DNA of 35,434 nt from NCBI GenBank assembly GCA_028282745.1, contig JANQHJ010000028.1, positions 1-35,434 of the forward strand. The letters are read 5' to 3'. Source of the stretch: Sedimentisphaerales bacterium (lineage in GTDB: Bacteria; Planctomycetota; Phycisphaerae; Sedimentisphaerales; Anaerobacaceae). Below, piece by piece: positions 8,857-17,008 of the stretch (position 1 is the stretch's first letter; each line of letters begins with the position of its first letter). The position numbers were made by a program, and so were the translations under genes. The notes beneath the pieces are model-generated. The model made no database searches. It had not been told where the DNA came from and worked only from the letters and a program-made list of their open reading frames with translations.

Positions 8857-10769
8857 TACTGAAGGTTTCTTTTTACAGTAGAATCAGTATTTTGCATCCG
8901 CATTTCTTTTGCGACACGAACTATGTTATCGGCGTTTATTCCGATGTGCATAAGCTGAGATGTACGAGATTCGTGTTTGATGAACTCTCTTTTGGCGGCA
9001 AGTGTGGCTATTGCTCTGGTAACCTGCATCTTCGCCGCGGTCTCGAGTAGTGCCGAACCAAATCCTCCGTCAAGGCCGTGATCCTCAATAGTTATTATCG
9101 GCCCTTTTGTGTTATTTAATATCGATTCATCTATCGGCGCGGCAAATCTGGCGTTGATAACTTTGGCTTCTATCTGCTGCTCACTAAGTGATTCTGCCGC
9201 TTTCAAAGCCTCAGTCAGGACCGGGCCGTAAGAAACAATATTTATGTCAGCTTCACTGCCGGGACGAACAGTGACGCTTTTTCCAAGGTCGAAAGTTTTT
9301 CTGCACGGCGTGCGGTCAAATTCATCCTGTGGTATATTGTCTTTTGGGTATCTGATACAAACTGGCTTATTCTGGGCCAATGCAAATTCCAGGGCCAGTT
9401 TCATTTCGGTATCGTCGCTCGGTGCCAAAAGTATCATGTTCGGCATCATTCGCAAAAAACCAATATCCATCATGCCATGATGGGTCGGACCATCGGCCCC
9501 TACAAGCCCAGCCCGGTCTATGCAAAATACGACCGGCAGATTCTGCAGCGATACTTCCTGGAAGATCTGGTCGTAAGCTCTTTGGAGGAAAGTCGAGTAA
9601 ATACAGACTACCGGTCTTAGGCCGCACTTTGCCATACCGCCTGCGATGTCAACAGCAACACTTTCAGCTATACCGACATCATAAAACCTGTCAGGAAATT
9701 TTTCACGGAACAAATCGAGACCTGTACCGGTTCCCATCGCACTGGTTATTGCTACGACCTTTTCGTTTTGTTCAGCTATCTCTGCAAGGCTGTTTCCAAA
9801 TGCCCCTGTAAATGTAAGCTTCGATTCAGCAGCTTTCTTTTCGACGCTGTCACCATTTATCTTGAACGGGCCGGTCGAATGATATTTGTGTGGTTTTTCT
9901 CCGGCAGGCGTGAAGCCTTCACCTTTCTTTGTATAAATGTGCAGTATGGCCGGGTGGTCATGCTGGCCGAGGGCCTTGAATAAATTTACCAGCGACGCAA
10001 CATCATGGCCGTCAACCGGGCCAAAGTATGGTATGTCCAGACTTTCGAACATCTGGCTGGCCGGCAGTGCCATCCTCAATTGTTTTTTAATTCGTTCGAG
10101 AGTACCTTCGAGGCTCTTACCGATAAGCGGTGTATGCTCGAGAATACTCTTTGTTGTTTTTCGCAGATCCTCGTAGGTTTGACTTAGACGAATTTTTGAA
10201 AAGTATTTCGCAAGCGAACCCTGTGTGGCATCGATGGCCATGGAATTATCGTTCAGGACAATAAGTAATTGGCGTTTGACCAGTCCGAGATTGTTTAGGC
10301 CTTCGAAGCTGACTCCGTTTACAATACTCGCGTCACCAACCAAAGCTACTACTTTTTCATCCTGTTTCAATTGGGCATGTCCCAGTGCCATTCCTATTGC
10401 GGTGGGCACGGAAGTACCAGCATGGCCGACCATGAAATTGTCATAAACACTCTCAGCAGGATTCGGGAAACCGCTCGGGCCGTCTTTTTGCCGGAGCTTA
10501 TGGAAGTCAGCTTTTCGGCCGGTCAAAATCTTATGGGCATAGCATTGATGACCGACATCCCAGAGGAGCCTGTCCTTAGAGAAATTGAAAACATAATGAA
10601 GCGCAACCGTCGCCTCGATAACGCCGAGATTACTGGCGAGGTGACCGCCGGTTTTGCTGACCGAGTCCAGAATGAAACGGCGTATGTCATCCGAAAGCGT
10701 TTTCAGCTGATCGACAGAAAGCTGCTTCAGATCAGTGGGAGAATTTATTTTATCAAGCAATTCGTACAT
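8856..10769 (-). CDS. dxs: 1-deoxy-D-xylulose-5-phosphate synthase (Dxs), atypical cofactor motif
   Basis: Dxs condenses pyruvate and glyceraldehyde 3-phosphate with thiamine diphosphate, the entry step of the MEP isoprenoid pathway. The 637-residue length and the order of blocks fit: GGHLASNLGVIEATVALHYV (about 41-60), VGHQCYAHKILTGR, GHAGTS (about 115-120), IYSTFLQRAYDQ, DRAGLVGADGPTHHG, and a C-terminal transketolase domain. Two sites deviate from the usual pattern. The TPP motif GDG reads GDA (about 145-147, in VALVGDASIVNG), with LNDN about 25 residues later. The catalytic-Glu segment, usually AEQHAV, reads AESVAV, so the Glu is kept but QH is lost. Thiamine diphosphate could be supplied in part by the thiE product 5 kb away. 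Dxs is the first gene of the minus-strand run ending with the helicase. Confidence 0.93.
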   Translation of the reverse strand: MYELLDKINSPTDLKQLSVDQLKTLSDDIRRFILDSVSKTGGHLASNLGVIEATVALHYVFNFSKDRLLWDVGHQCYAHKILTGRKADFHKLRQKDGPSGFPNPAESVYDNFMVGHAGTSVPTAIGMALGHAQLKQDEKVVALVGDASIVNGVSFEGLNNLGLVKRQLLIVLNDNSMAIDATQGSLAKYFSKIRLSQTYEDLRKTTKSILEHTPLIGKSLEGTLERIKKQLRMALPASQMFESLDIPYFGPVDGHDVASLVNLFKALGQHDHPAILHIYTKKGEGFTPAGEKPHKYHSTGPFKINGDSVEKKAAESKLTFTGAFGNSLAEIAEQNEKVVAITSAMGTGTGLDLFREKFPDRFYDVGIAESVAVDIAGGMAKCGLRPVVCIYSTFLQRAYDQIFQEVSLQNLPVVFCIDRAGLVGADGPTHHGMMDIGFLRMMPNMILLAPSDDTEMKLALEFALAQNKPVCIRYPKDNIPQDEFDRTPCRKTFDLGKSVTVRPGSEADINIVSYGPVLTEALKAAESLSEQQIEAKVINARFAAPIDESILNNTKGPIITIEDHGLDGGFGSALLETAAKMQVTRAIATLAAKREFIKHESRTSQLMHIGINADNIVRVAKEMRMQNTDSTVKRNLQ

Positions 10770-10957
10770 AAGGTATCCAACAGGAAGTTCATAAATCCAA
10801 ACATTCCATTATATACCAAATCTCCCTAATGGACAAATAATGCTCCTGGGCAAGAAAAATAAATAATTAGCTCCAAATGTAATAAAATCTCTTGAAAACA
10901 GCACTTACAAGTTGAATAATACACTTATAATTGGCGTTCGTGTTCGGTGAGATTCTT

Positions 10958-11734
10958 ATGAATATAAGCGAAAATGCCCTATCAGCTTTGCTGTTGACAG
11001 TCATGGCTGGTCTTAGTACCGGCATCGGCAGCGCTATCGCATACTTTATTCGCAAGCCCAAAACCGTTTACCTTTCTTTTGCACTGGGGCTGTCAGCGGG
11101 CGTAATGATCTATATATCATTCATTGAAATGCTGCCTGATGCGATGGAGGAAATTGGCGAACCCTATGGCATATTAGCCTTTTTTATAGGCATAGCGTTC
11201 ATTGGACTGATCGACTTTTTCGTACCTGAAGAGGAAAACCCGCATCACTACCCAGACCTTGAACATCCGGGTGAGCACGATCACGTAAAGCTAATGCGGA
11301 CAGGATTGCTGACAGCTTTGGCAATCGGCATACATAATTTTCCAGAGGGCATAGCAACTTTCGCGGCGGCTTATAAAGATCCTAAGCTTGGAGCTTTTAT
11401 CGCTTTTGCGATAGCCATACACAATATCCCTGAAGGGATTGCTGTTTCAGTTCCTATATTTTTCGCTACCGGCAGCAGGAAAAAAGCCTTTTTCTATTCG
11501 TTCCTTTCCGGCATATCCGAGCCGGTTGGAGCCATCTTAGGCTTTTTGATCCTGATGCCGTTCATCAATGACGCTTTATTGGCGGGGACATTAGCATTTA
11601 TCGCGGGGATAATGATATACATTTCGCTGGACGAGCTGGTACCGATGGCGCATAGATACGGACACAGCCACTTGGCGATTTCGGGGGTAGTTGCCGGGAT
11701 GCTGGTGATGGCAGTTAGCTTGCTAATGCTGTAA
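10958..11734 (+). CDS. zupT: ZIP-family divalent metal transporter (ZupT-like)
   Basis: This is an inner-membrane zinc/iron-type uptake permease. The 258-residue product matches the size of E. coli ZupT and shows eight predicted membrane helices. The two metal-binding motifs are HNFPEGIATF (from about residue 126) and HNIPEGIAVS (from about 155). A His/Asp/Glu-rich cytoplasmic loop (about 91-109, EEENPHHYPDLEHPGEHDH) lies between helices three and four and is a usual site for metal sensing. A TTG 27 bp upstream is in frame, but the ATG at 10958 has GGTGAG six bases before it and is preferred. It diverges from dxs across 188 bp, and no metal-regulator box could be assigned there. Confidence 0.93.
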   Translation: MNISENALSALLLTVMAGLSTGIGSAIAYFIRKPKTVYLSFALGLSAGVMIYISFIEMLPDAMEEIGEPYGILAFFIGIAFIGLIDFFVPEEENPHHYPDLEHPGEHDHVKLMRTGLLTALAIGIHNFPEGIATFAAAYKDPKLGAFIAFAIAIHNIPEGIAVSVPIFFATGSRKKAFFYSFLSGISEPVGAILGFLILMPFINDALLAGTLAFIAGIMIYISLDELVPMAHRYGHSHLAISGVVAGMLVMAVSLLML

Positions 11735-11846
11735 AAAAAACACTTTTGCGCAAAAAAATGGGAGCAATTTGTAACGAAACAACCGCTTTCCTCGTCTATA
11801 TACTAAAAAGGAGATACTATTTTTTAAATATTCGAAGGATAGATAG

Positions 11847-12791
11847 ATGAAGAAGTGTTTATTGTGGATGCTGCTGGTATCGATCATATTGCTGACAGGC
11901 TGCGACTTTGGCGGATTATCTTTTAACCAGGCCAAGCACCAAAGAAGTGAGCAGCATTATTTTCCCATGGCTGGCATAGAAGCTATCGATGTCGATACGT
12001 TGTTCGGGGCGATCAATATCGAAGGTTCGGATACTAAAGAAGCCTCTATCGAAGCAAAGATCACAACTCACGCCCCTACCGCTGAAGAAGCTCAGCAAAT
12101 CGCCGAGCAGACAAAAATAAAAATCGAGCCATCCAATATGACTCTTAACATTTATCTGCAAAAGCCGGAACTGAAAAATAATCGATCCGTAGGTGTAAGT
12201 TTTACTATCAGACTGCCAAAGGATACAGCGGTTAAAGCCAATACGTCGTACGGGCCAATTCATGTGTCAAATATCACTAAAGGTGTGCAGGCTAATTCGA
12301 GCTTTGCAGTTATCAGCTGCAATGGAATAACCGGTCCCGTAGATGTACATACCTCATACGGTAATATTAGCTTCTCAGATATTGTCTCGGACAGCATTAA
12401 GGGTAAAACTAGTTTTTCTTCGATAAAGTGCGAAGACGTCAGCGGGCCGGTTGACCTGGTGACATCTTACGGCCACATCAAATGCGACAACCTCACCACT
12501 GACAAGATCAATGCACGATCGAGCTTCGGAAATATTAATATTGATTGCTCGGACAAAACGAAAGATACTGTCCAGGCTTACGTAAAAACTTCGTATGGTA
12601 ATATCAGGTTCAATGCCCCGCCAAACTACGCTGGAGCACTGGAAGCTAACACCAGCTACGGCGATATTGATTCCGACCTGGCAGTTACCGTCAAAGACAA
12701 ATTTGACAAAGACAAACTCGTCGGAACAGTCGGTAACGGTTCCGGCAATCTGAAACTCAATACTAGCTTCGGCTCGATAAGAATCAAATAG
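11847..12791 (+). CDS. Lipoprotein with TSYG/SSF beta-strand repeats (DUF4097-like)
   Basis: The 314-residue product has a lipoprotein signal ending in the lipobox LTGC (Cys at residue 19), so it is a lipid-anchored envelope protein. The rest contains nine regularly spaced copies of a [T/S]-S-[Y/F]-[G/A/S]-x-I strand motif, roughly 20 residues apart: TSYGPI, SSFAVI, TSYGNI, TSFSSI, TSYGHI, SSFGNI, TSYGNI, TSYGDI and TSFGSI. A degenerate LFGAINI comes before them. This is the pattern of DUF4097-type right-handed beta-helix or adhesin-like domains. A Shine-Dalgarno (AAGGA) lies 7-8 nt before the ATG. It follows zupT by 112 bp on the same strand but probably has its own promoter. Its stop is 5 bp from the end of the convergent fusion gene. 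The function is unknown, and surface binding or envelope sensing is a guess. Confidence 0.82.
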   Translation: MKKCLLWMLLVSIILLTGCDFGGLSFNQAKHQRSEQHYFPMAGIEAIDVDTLFGAINIEGSDTKEASIEAKITTHAPTAEEAQQIAEQTKIKIEPSNMTLNIYLQKPELKNNRSVGVSFTIRLPKDTAVKANTSYGPIHVSNITKGVQANSSFAVISCNGITGPVDVHTSYGNISFSDIVSDSIKGKTSFSSIKCEDVSGPVDLVTSYGHIKCDNLTTDKINARSSFGNINIDCSDKTKDTVQAYVKTSYGNIRFNAPPNYAGALEANTSYGDIDSDLAVTVKDKFDKDKLVGTVGNGSGNLKLNTSFGSIRIK

Positions 12792-12796
12792 CCTTT

Positions 12797-15238
12797 TTAT
12801 TTTTTCGAGGACTTACAGTAATCACCCATAAGCATCATCGCTTTTGTGCATTTATCCTGCGAGCCGTCCATTTGCGCGTATGCTTCTATCAGCTCCATCA
12901 GTTCCGGTGCATGCTCTCGGCCGTACAACTGATGCTTTACATTAACGATGCCGGCGTCACAGCCGTACTTCATAGCTGTATGGGTATATGCTCGCATGAT
13001 ACCGATCTTACGGGCCGGTAAATCACGAGCGCAGTTGCTGATACCCAGTGAAAAATGTACATTTTTCATTTTCGGATCGGTCTTGATCTTCCTGATAGTT
13101 TCGAATGCTCGATATGTATAGCCTGGCACGCCCGGCTGCATCGGCATATCTATAGCGAGCGGAAATACCGTCGAATCAAAGTATATCTCTTCGGGCTTGA
13201 AGCCGTACTTTTCAGTCGCTTCGTCGAACAGTTGCTGGGCAAACGAGAATAGTTCCTCAACCGAATGCGAACCGCCCGGGCCGGTCGGTTTGTCCTCGCC
13301 GATCAAAAGGCCGATGAACGCAAAATCGTATTCTTTCTTCAGCGGGAAGATATTGTCCATCGTATAAACCTTGACGGAATTCAATAACGGCTGCTTGACT
13401 GGCTCTTCTGTGTCATACCATTCTTTCAGGCCGGCGATCAAAACATCGTCGTTGCTGCTGTCAACACAGATCGGCACACCGTCGCTGTATTTACGAACGA
13501 GCCTGACATATTCTTTCATCATGTCGATAGATACCTGCGGATTGGTCTCGCCGAAGGCGTCGAGGTTGACTTCGAGATAATCCGCACCATCTGCTACCTG
13601 TGACTGTATCAGGGCTATGATATATTGAAGTTGTGGAGAGTCCTTCGTATAGGCGTCCGGGCCAAGGTCGGCGAGTTCTTTCATTATTTTACCGGTCTTC
13701 GGAATAGATGCGTGAACAGCTTCGCCTATACTGACAAAAGAAGGCTTCATAGTGTGGTCCTTTCCAAACAGATAATTCAAAATTGATGATGTATTCTCCA
13801 GGGCAGAATTACGCGGCGGGTTAATTATCGAGCGAAGTTTTGCAAGGCCGCCCCTCTCGGCAGCAGCAGCGTTGTATATCTTTTCGCCGACACATTCGAT
13901 CTCAAGATTGTTACCGCATTTGCCGTCCGCGGTAGCGTCACCGCAAGGTGCATTGTTCAGACCTTTTTCGCAATCGCCTATAGTGCATATACTGAAATTC
14001 TCCGGCAAAAAGCAATCGCCGCATTCGTTGCATTCAAAGAGCAAATATTTCGAAACCTTTTCCTGCATGAAGAAAAGCTTATAGAAAAATCCTTTACCTT
14101 TTTCAGTGCCCAATAATGACATTAACTTTTTAAAGCAATGAAAACCCTTGTAATCAGAATTCAGGATCGCACGGTGCATTGTATTGAACATGCGATGGTT
14201 CAGCTTCATCCGTAGTTTCGACAAGGCAACCTGTCTGCCGGCTTCGTCATATAGATACCAGCCGCCTTCGAGCGGGAAGTAAAGATTATCTTTATACTTT
14301 TCCCAGTCGTCGCCTATCTCGGCAGCCTGTTTCAAAATCTCAACAAACGTTTCATAATCAAAGACCCCGCCTATATCGACTCCAGCGGCCCCCATTGATT
14401 TATACATAGCTACCTGCTGGGCAGCACGAGCAATGTGGTCGGCCCGGCTTTCGGAACGTACCTTGTCGTACAAAGCATCCGAAACAAAACAGCCGGTCAG
14501 ATCAACCTTGTGCATTTTCTTTAGAGCAATATCGTCGCAGAGTAAATACACATAGCCGAGGATCGGCACGTTAATATTGTCGTCGCGAACATACTGGAAC
14601 AGCTCAAGTGATTTTCGCCAATCCCAGCCGAGCTGCGTTACAAGGAACTTCGCACCGGATGCGATTTTCTTCTCCATCTTGTAATACTGCTGCATCTGTG
14701 ACGGCTCGGTATATTTAAAAGGCGAGACCGCCGCGCCGGGATAGAACTGATGGACATCAGCAAGCGCCTCAGGCCTGGCGCGGATTAATAGATCGTTATT
14801 TAAATATCTTACAAGACTTAACAGCCCTACCGATTCCAGCTCAAACACACCTTTAGCTTTCGAGGGTTTATCGCCGGTAAGCATTAAGGTACATTCAACA
14901 CCGGCATCTCTGTAGCTGTTTAGAATACTGGATACCGCGTCTGTGTTGTGGTCCTTACCCGTTACGTGAGGGATAAAGTCAAGATCACCGAGCAGGTTTT
15001 TTTTTCGCAGTCTTTCGAGTACGTCAACAGGTTCGATATTAGCCATACCGCTCGGATTTTGCGTGGCACTGACCGCTATAAAGTCAAAACCTTTTGGAAT
15101 TACACTTCTGCCCTGCTCGATGAAGCCTTTCATAAAACCTTCAATAGGGGCAAAATTGAATCGCAGACCTGCTGTAATTTCGGCATTAACGATAAAATTG
15201 CCACCCTGCTCTAAGGCCTGTTTTAGTCTTTTTTGCAT
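12797..15238 (-). CDS. Fusion protein: MetF-like reductase, Cys-rich MTHFR_C segment, AcsE-like methyltransferase
   Basis: The 813-residue product joins three modules. Residues about 1-305 look like a MetF/MTHFR TIM barrel (AEITAGLRFNFAPIEGFMKG, HVTGKDHN, ECTLMLTGDKPSKAKG). Residues about 320-470 match the MTHFR C-terminal (MetV-like) zinc/Fe-S type region, with eight cysteines (C403, C406, C409, C418, C423, C432, C441, C449). Residues about 497-800 resemble a pterin-binding methyltransferase of the AcsE/MetH type: LEVNLDAFGE (about 555-564), VPICVDSSN (about 588-596), IGLLIGEDKPTGPGG, and SLGISNC near the end. It would reduce methylene-THF and pass the methyl group of methyl-THF toward a corrinoid acceptor, which is an inference from domains. 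No corrinoid protein, CODH or methionine synthase lies in the window. Met497 has a strong internal Shine-Dalgarno, so the methyltransferase may also be made alone. Confidence 0.85.
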   Translation of the reverse strand: MQKRLKQALEQGGNFIVNAEITAGLRFNFAPIEGFMKGFIEQGRSVIPKGFDFIAVSATQNPSGMANIEPVDVLERLRKKNLLGDLDFIPHVTGKDHNTDAVSSILNSYRDAGVECTLMLTGDKPSKAKGVFELESVGLLSLVRYLNNDLLIRARPEALADVHQFYPGAAVSPFKYTEPSQMQQYYKMEKKIASGAKFLVTQLGWDWRKSLELFQYVRDDNINVPILGYVYLLCDDIALKKMHKVDLTGCFVSDALYDKVRSESRADHIARAAQQVAMYKSMGAAGVDIGGVFDYETFVEILKQAAEIGDDWEKYKDNLYFPLEGGWYLYDEAGRQVALSKLRMKLNHRMFNTMHRAILNSDYKGFHCFKKLMSLLGTEKGKGFFYKLFFMQEKVSKYLLFECNECGDCFLPENFSICTIGDCEKGLNNAPCGDATADGKCGNNLEIECVGEKIYNAAAAERGGLAKLRSIINPPRNSALENTSSILNYLFGKDHTMKPSFVSIGEAVHASIPKTGKIMKELADLGPDAYTKDSPQLQYIIALIQSQVADGADYLEVNLDAFGETNPQVSIDMMKEYVRLVRKYSDGVPICVDSSNDDVLIAGLKEWYDTEEPVKQPLLNSVKVYTMDNIFPLKKEYDFAFIGLLIGEDKPTGPGGSHSVEELFSFAQQLFDEATEKYGFKPEEIYFDSTVFPLAIDMPMQPGVPGYTYRAFETIRKIKTDPKMKNVHFSLGISNCARDLPARKIGIMRAYTHTAMKYGCDAGIVNVKHQLYGREHAPELMELIEAYAQMDGSQDKCTKAMMLMGDYCKSSKK

Positions 15239-15682
15239 CTAAGCACCTGAAATTTAAAGGTTTAAAAGTGTTCGCTTACAATACTAAAAAAGCGGCAGAA
15301 AAATCAATATCTGAATTTATTTTTTGGCACAAATCCGGTAATCAGGTAAATTACCAATAAAGCATAAGAGAATCGCCTACGGTTGTGGATAACCTGTTGA
15401 TAAACAGCAATGCTTTAATTCAAACCAATCCACAATATTTGCCGACACGGCAAGTCCCGATACCACAATACCGTAAAACAAATACAAGGCTATACTTATC
15501 TCCAATCACACCTTTGCACAACTAACACAAAAACAAAGACTTACACAATATCGCTTCTTTTAGGTCCAGAAACCTACTGTTTTAAACCCCGCCGGCAATA
15601 TAGGACCTTTATTTTGCCAAGCTTAACACATTTTTAACGCTCACAGTTGGTCAAGGTGGATAATGTGTAATACCCCTATGTT
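15239..15682. other. Gene-free AT-rich interval with DnaA-box-like sites
   Basis: No convincing open frame is present in these 444 bp. They hold a perfect DnaA box in reverse orientation (TGTGGATAA, 15384-15392) and a one-mismatch copy in the same orientation 11 bp on (TGTTGATAA, 15395-15403). A third one-mismatch copy (GGTGGATAA, 15655-15663) lies just beyond thiE, and there are weaker CCACA/CACA-ended matches between them. Long A- and T-rich stretches separate them. This could be a DnaA-binding locus. An origin cannot be claimed, because no dnaA/dnaN/gidA gene is adjacent and gene orientation does not switch here. Confidence 0.4.
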
Positions 15683-16735
15683 TTACTGGGATAATTTTGT
15701 GATTTTTTGTTGAATTTCTTTGCAGGCCGCCTCAGGATCCTTACTGGCACTCACAGCTGAGCAGACCGCTATTTTTTGAGCCCCAGCCCTGATGACATCG
15801 CTTAAATTCTCTTTAGAAATAGCTCCTATAGCGACGTGAGTGATGCCTTTGTCTTTCAGAAACTCGGTGCCCTTTTTTATATACTCCAGTCCTACTGCTT
15901 CAGCTTCCGGCTTGGTTTGAGTCGGATAAACAGGTCCTAAGCTCACATAAGTTGGTAATTCACCACATGCGTTTTTAAGCTGCTCCATGTTGTGAGTTGT
16001 TTTGCCGATTATAAGCGGTGAAGTCGCCAGCCTTTTGGCTTCGGCAACAGCAAGGTCGTTTTGTCCGAGGTGAACACCGTCAGCTCCACACGCAGCCGCA
16101 ATATCAATTCGATCATTTATAATAGTAAGAACATCTGCCTGTTGACAAAATCCAACTACTTGCTGTGCGGTTTCAAATAATTTGTCAGCTGACATTTTCT
16201 TCGAGCGAAGCTGTATGCAATCGGCGCCGCCTTTGACACATTGGCTCGCAAGAGTGAGGATCTCACTCGGAAAATCGCTTGTAATAATTACATAGAGCTT
16301 CACTTTTTTGAACTTTTCATAAGCTATGCTATGCAGAGTTATCACTTTTTCAAGCGTATAAAACTGATACCGAAGCTGTTCTACTTGTTGTTCAGAGACT
16401 GGATCGATAGTTTTCAGCATTTCAGCAATAACCCTCAGGGCCTCCGGCAGACGTTTACAGGCTGCCGTAAAAGTATCGAAAAGATTTTGCCTTGGCATCT
16501 GATTGTCTATTTCCAAGCCAACGCCAACATCAGATTCGGTATCACGACTTGCAATAAGCCGTGTCTGGTCAAGTTTGCTTATAATGTGGCAAAGTTCATG
16601 GCGAAGCTGCTTGGTTTTCTCACTGAGCGGTTCGCTATTAAGTACGAAACGGCAGAATTCCTCTATAACCCGACAAGCCTCACGGCCGCGGTTAAAATTG
16701 GCATCGATTATTCTATAAACACTTCGATCTGTCAT
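15683..16735 (-). CDS. thiE: Thiamine phosphate synthase with N-terminal ThiD2-type domain
   Basis: The C-terminal part (about residues 145-350) is ThiE, which joins HMP diphosphate and thiazole phosphate to thiamine phosphate. Visible motifs are CIQLRSKK (about 173-180), INDRIDIAAACGADGVHLGQ (about 206-225), GKTTHNMEQLKNA, YVSLGPVYPTQTKP for phosphate binding, and VAIGAI. The N-terminal part (about 1-140) begins RIIDANFNRGREACRVIEEF. It matches the helical ThiD2-type domain found fused to ThiE in planctomycetes, cyanobacteria and relatives, which supplies the HMP-phosphate kinase activity. The ATG has no Shine-Dalgarno. A TATAAT ends 7 bp before it, so the mRNA may be leaderless. No TPP riboswitch was found upstream. 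The gene stands alone on the minus strand. Confidence 0.93.
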   Translation of the reverse strand: MTDRSVYRIIDANFNRGREACRVIEEFCRFVLNSEPLSEKTKQLRHELCHIISKLDQTRLIASRDTESDVGVGLEIDNQMPRQNLFDTFTAACKRLPEALRVIAEMLKTIDPVSEQQVEQLRYQFYTLEKVITLHSIAYEKFKKVKLYVIITSDFPSEILTLASQCVKGGADCIQLRSKKMSADKLFETAQQVVGFCQQADVLTIINDRIDIAAACGADGVHLGQNDLAVAEAKRLATSPLIIGKTTHNMEQLKNACGELPTYVSLGPVYPTQTKPEAEAVGLEYIKKGTEFLKDKGITHVAIGAISKENLSDVIRAGAQKIAVCSAVSASKDPEAACKEIQQKITKLSQ

Positions 16736-16742
16736 AATAGTG

Positions 16743-16771
16743 ATTATAACCTGATATTAAGCTGTCGTGAA
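16743..16771 (-). promoter_or_regulatory. Probable thiE promoter giving a leaderless mRNA
   Basis: On the minus strand TTCACG (16771-16766), a 17-nt spacer and a perfect TATAAT (16748-16743) lie immediately before thiE. Only 7 nt separate the -10 from the ATG, which puts the expected transcription start on or next to the start codon. This agrees with the lack of a Shine-Dalgarno. Confidence 0.5.
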
Positions 16772-16820
16772 ATTAAAACCACCGAGTAAAAATAAAGGCT
16801 TGGGAATCGAAGTTCTGGAT

Positions 16821-16864
16821 AAAAAACACAAGCGAAGCTATTCCTCCTCCGAAATAACTTCGCT
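16821..16864 (-). terminator. Intrinsic terminator-like hairpin upstream of thiE
   Basis: On the minus strand AGCGAAGTTATT pairs with AATAGCTTCGCT (12 bp, one G-U) around a 10-nt loop. Four bases and six T residues follow. It would end the candidate RNA about 86 bp before thiE and insulate thiE from read-through. Confidence 0.55.
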
Positions 16865-16998
16865 CTGTAATTCATTAAGAACAGCTACTCTCTTCTAAAT
16901 TAACTGTTCCTTAAATTGTAAAGGAACGGGCGGATTCATCCTCCTCCTTAGTAGTGTTTAGGACCATCCGCCCATACTGTCGATATTTTCCGACAAAG
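16821..16998 (-). ncRNA. Candidate structured small RNA with two GGAGGAGG loops
   Basis: This is an inferred RNA of about 178 nt on the minus strand, starting about 12 nt after a sigma-54-type element (17009-17025) and ending at an intrinsic terminator. Four stem-loops occur in order. The first is a 5-bp hairpin (16995-16978, TGTCG with CGACA). The second is an 8-bp stem GGGCGGAT with ATCCGCCC (16973-16966 with 16935-16928), whose large loop contains AAGGAGGAGG. The third is a 7-bp stem GTTCCTT with AAGGAAC (16927-16906). The last is a 12-bp stem with one G-U pair (16864-16831), whose loop is TCGGAGGAGG, followed by TGTG and six T residues. The G-U pair exists only on the minus strand, which favours that direction. 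Neither GGAGGAGG is well placed before a start codon. A regulatory RNA that presents GGA loops, or a leader of thiE, are possibilities. No RNA family was recognised. Confidence 0.45.
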
Positions 16999-17008
16999 CA
17001 AAGAAGAA

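Noticed and set aside
9367-9811. Two overlapping frames inside dxs on both strands
   Set aside because: They fall within the dxs coding region and have no independent start signals.
16895-16939. Tiny 14-codon frame after AAGGAGGAGG on the minus strand
   Set aside because: Only three bases separate the purine tract from the ATG. The second identical tract at 16843-16852 has no start codon, so an RNA role fits both better.
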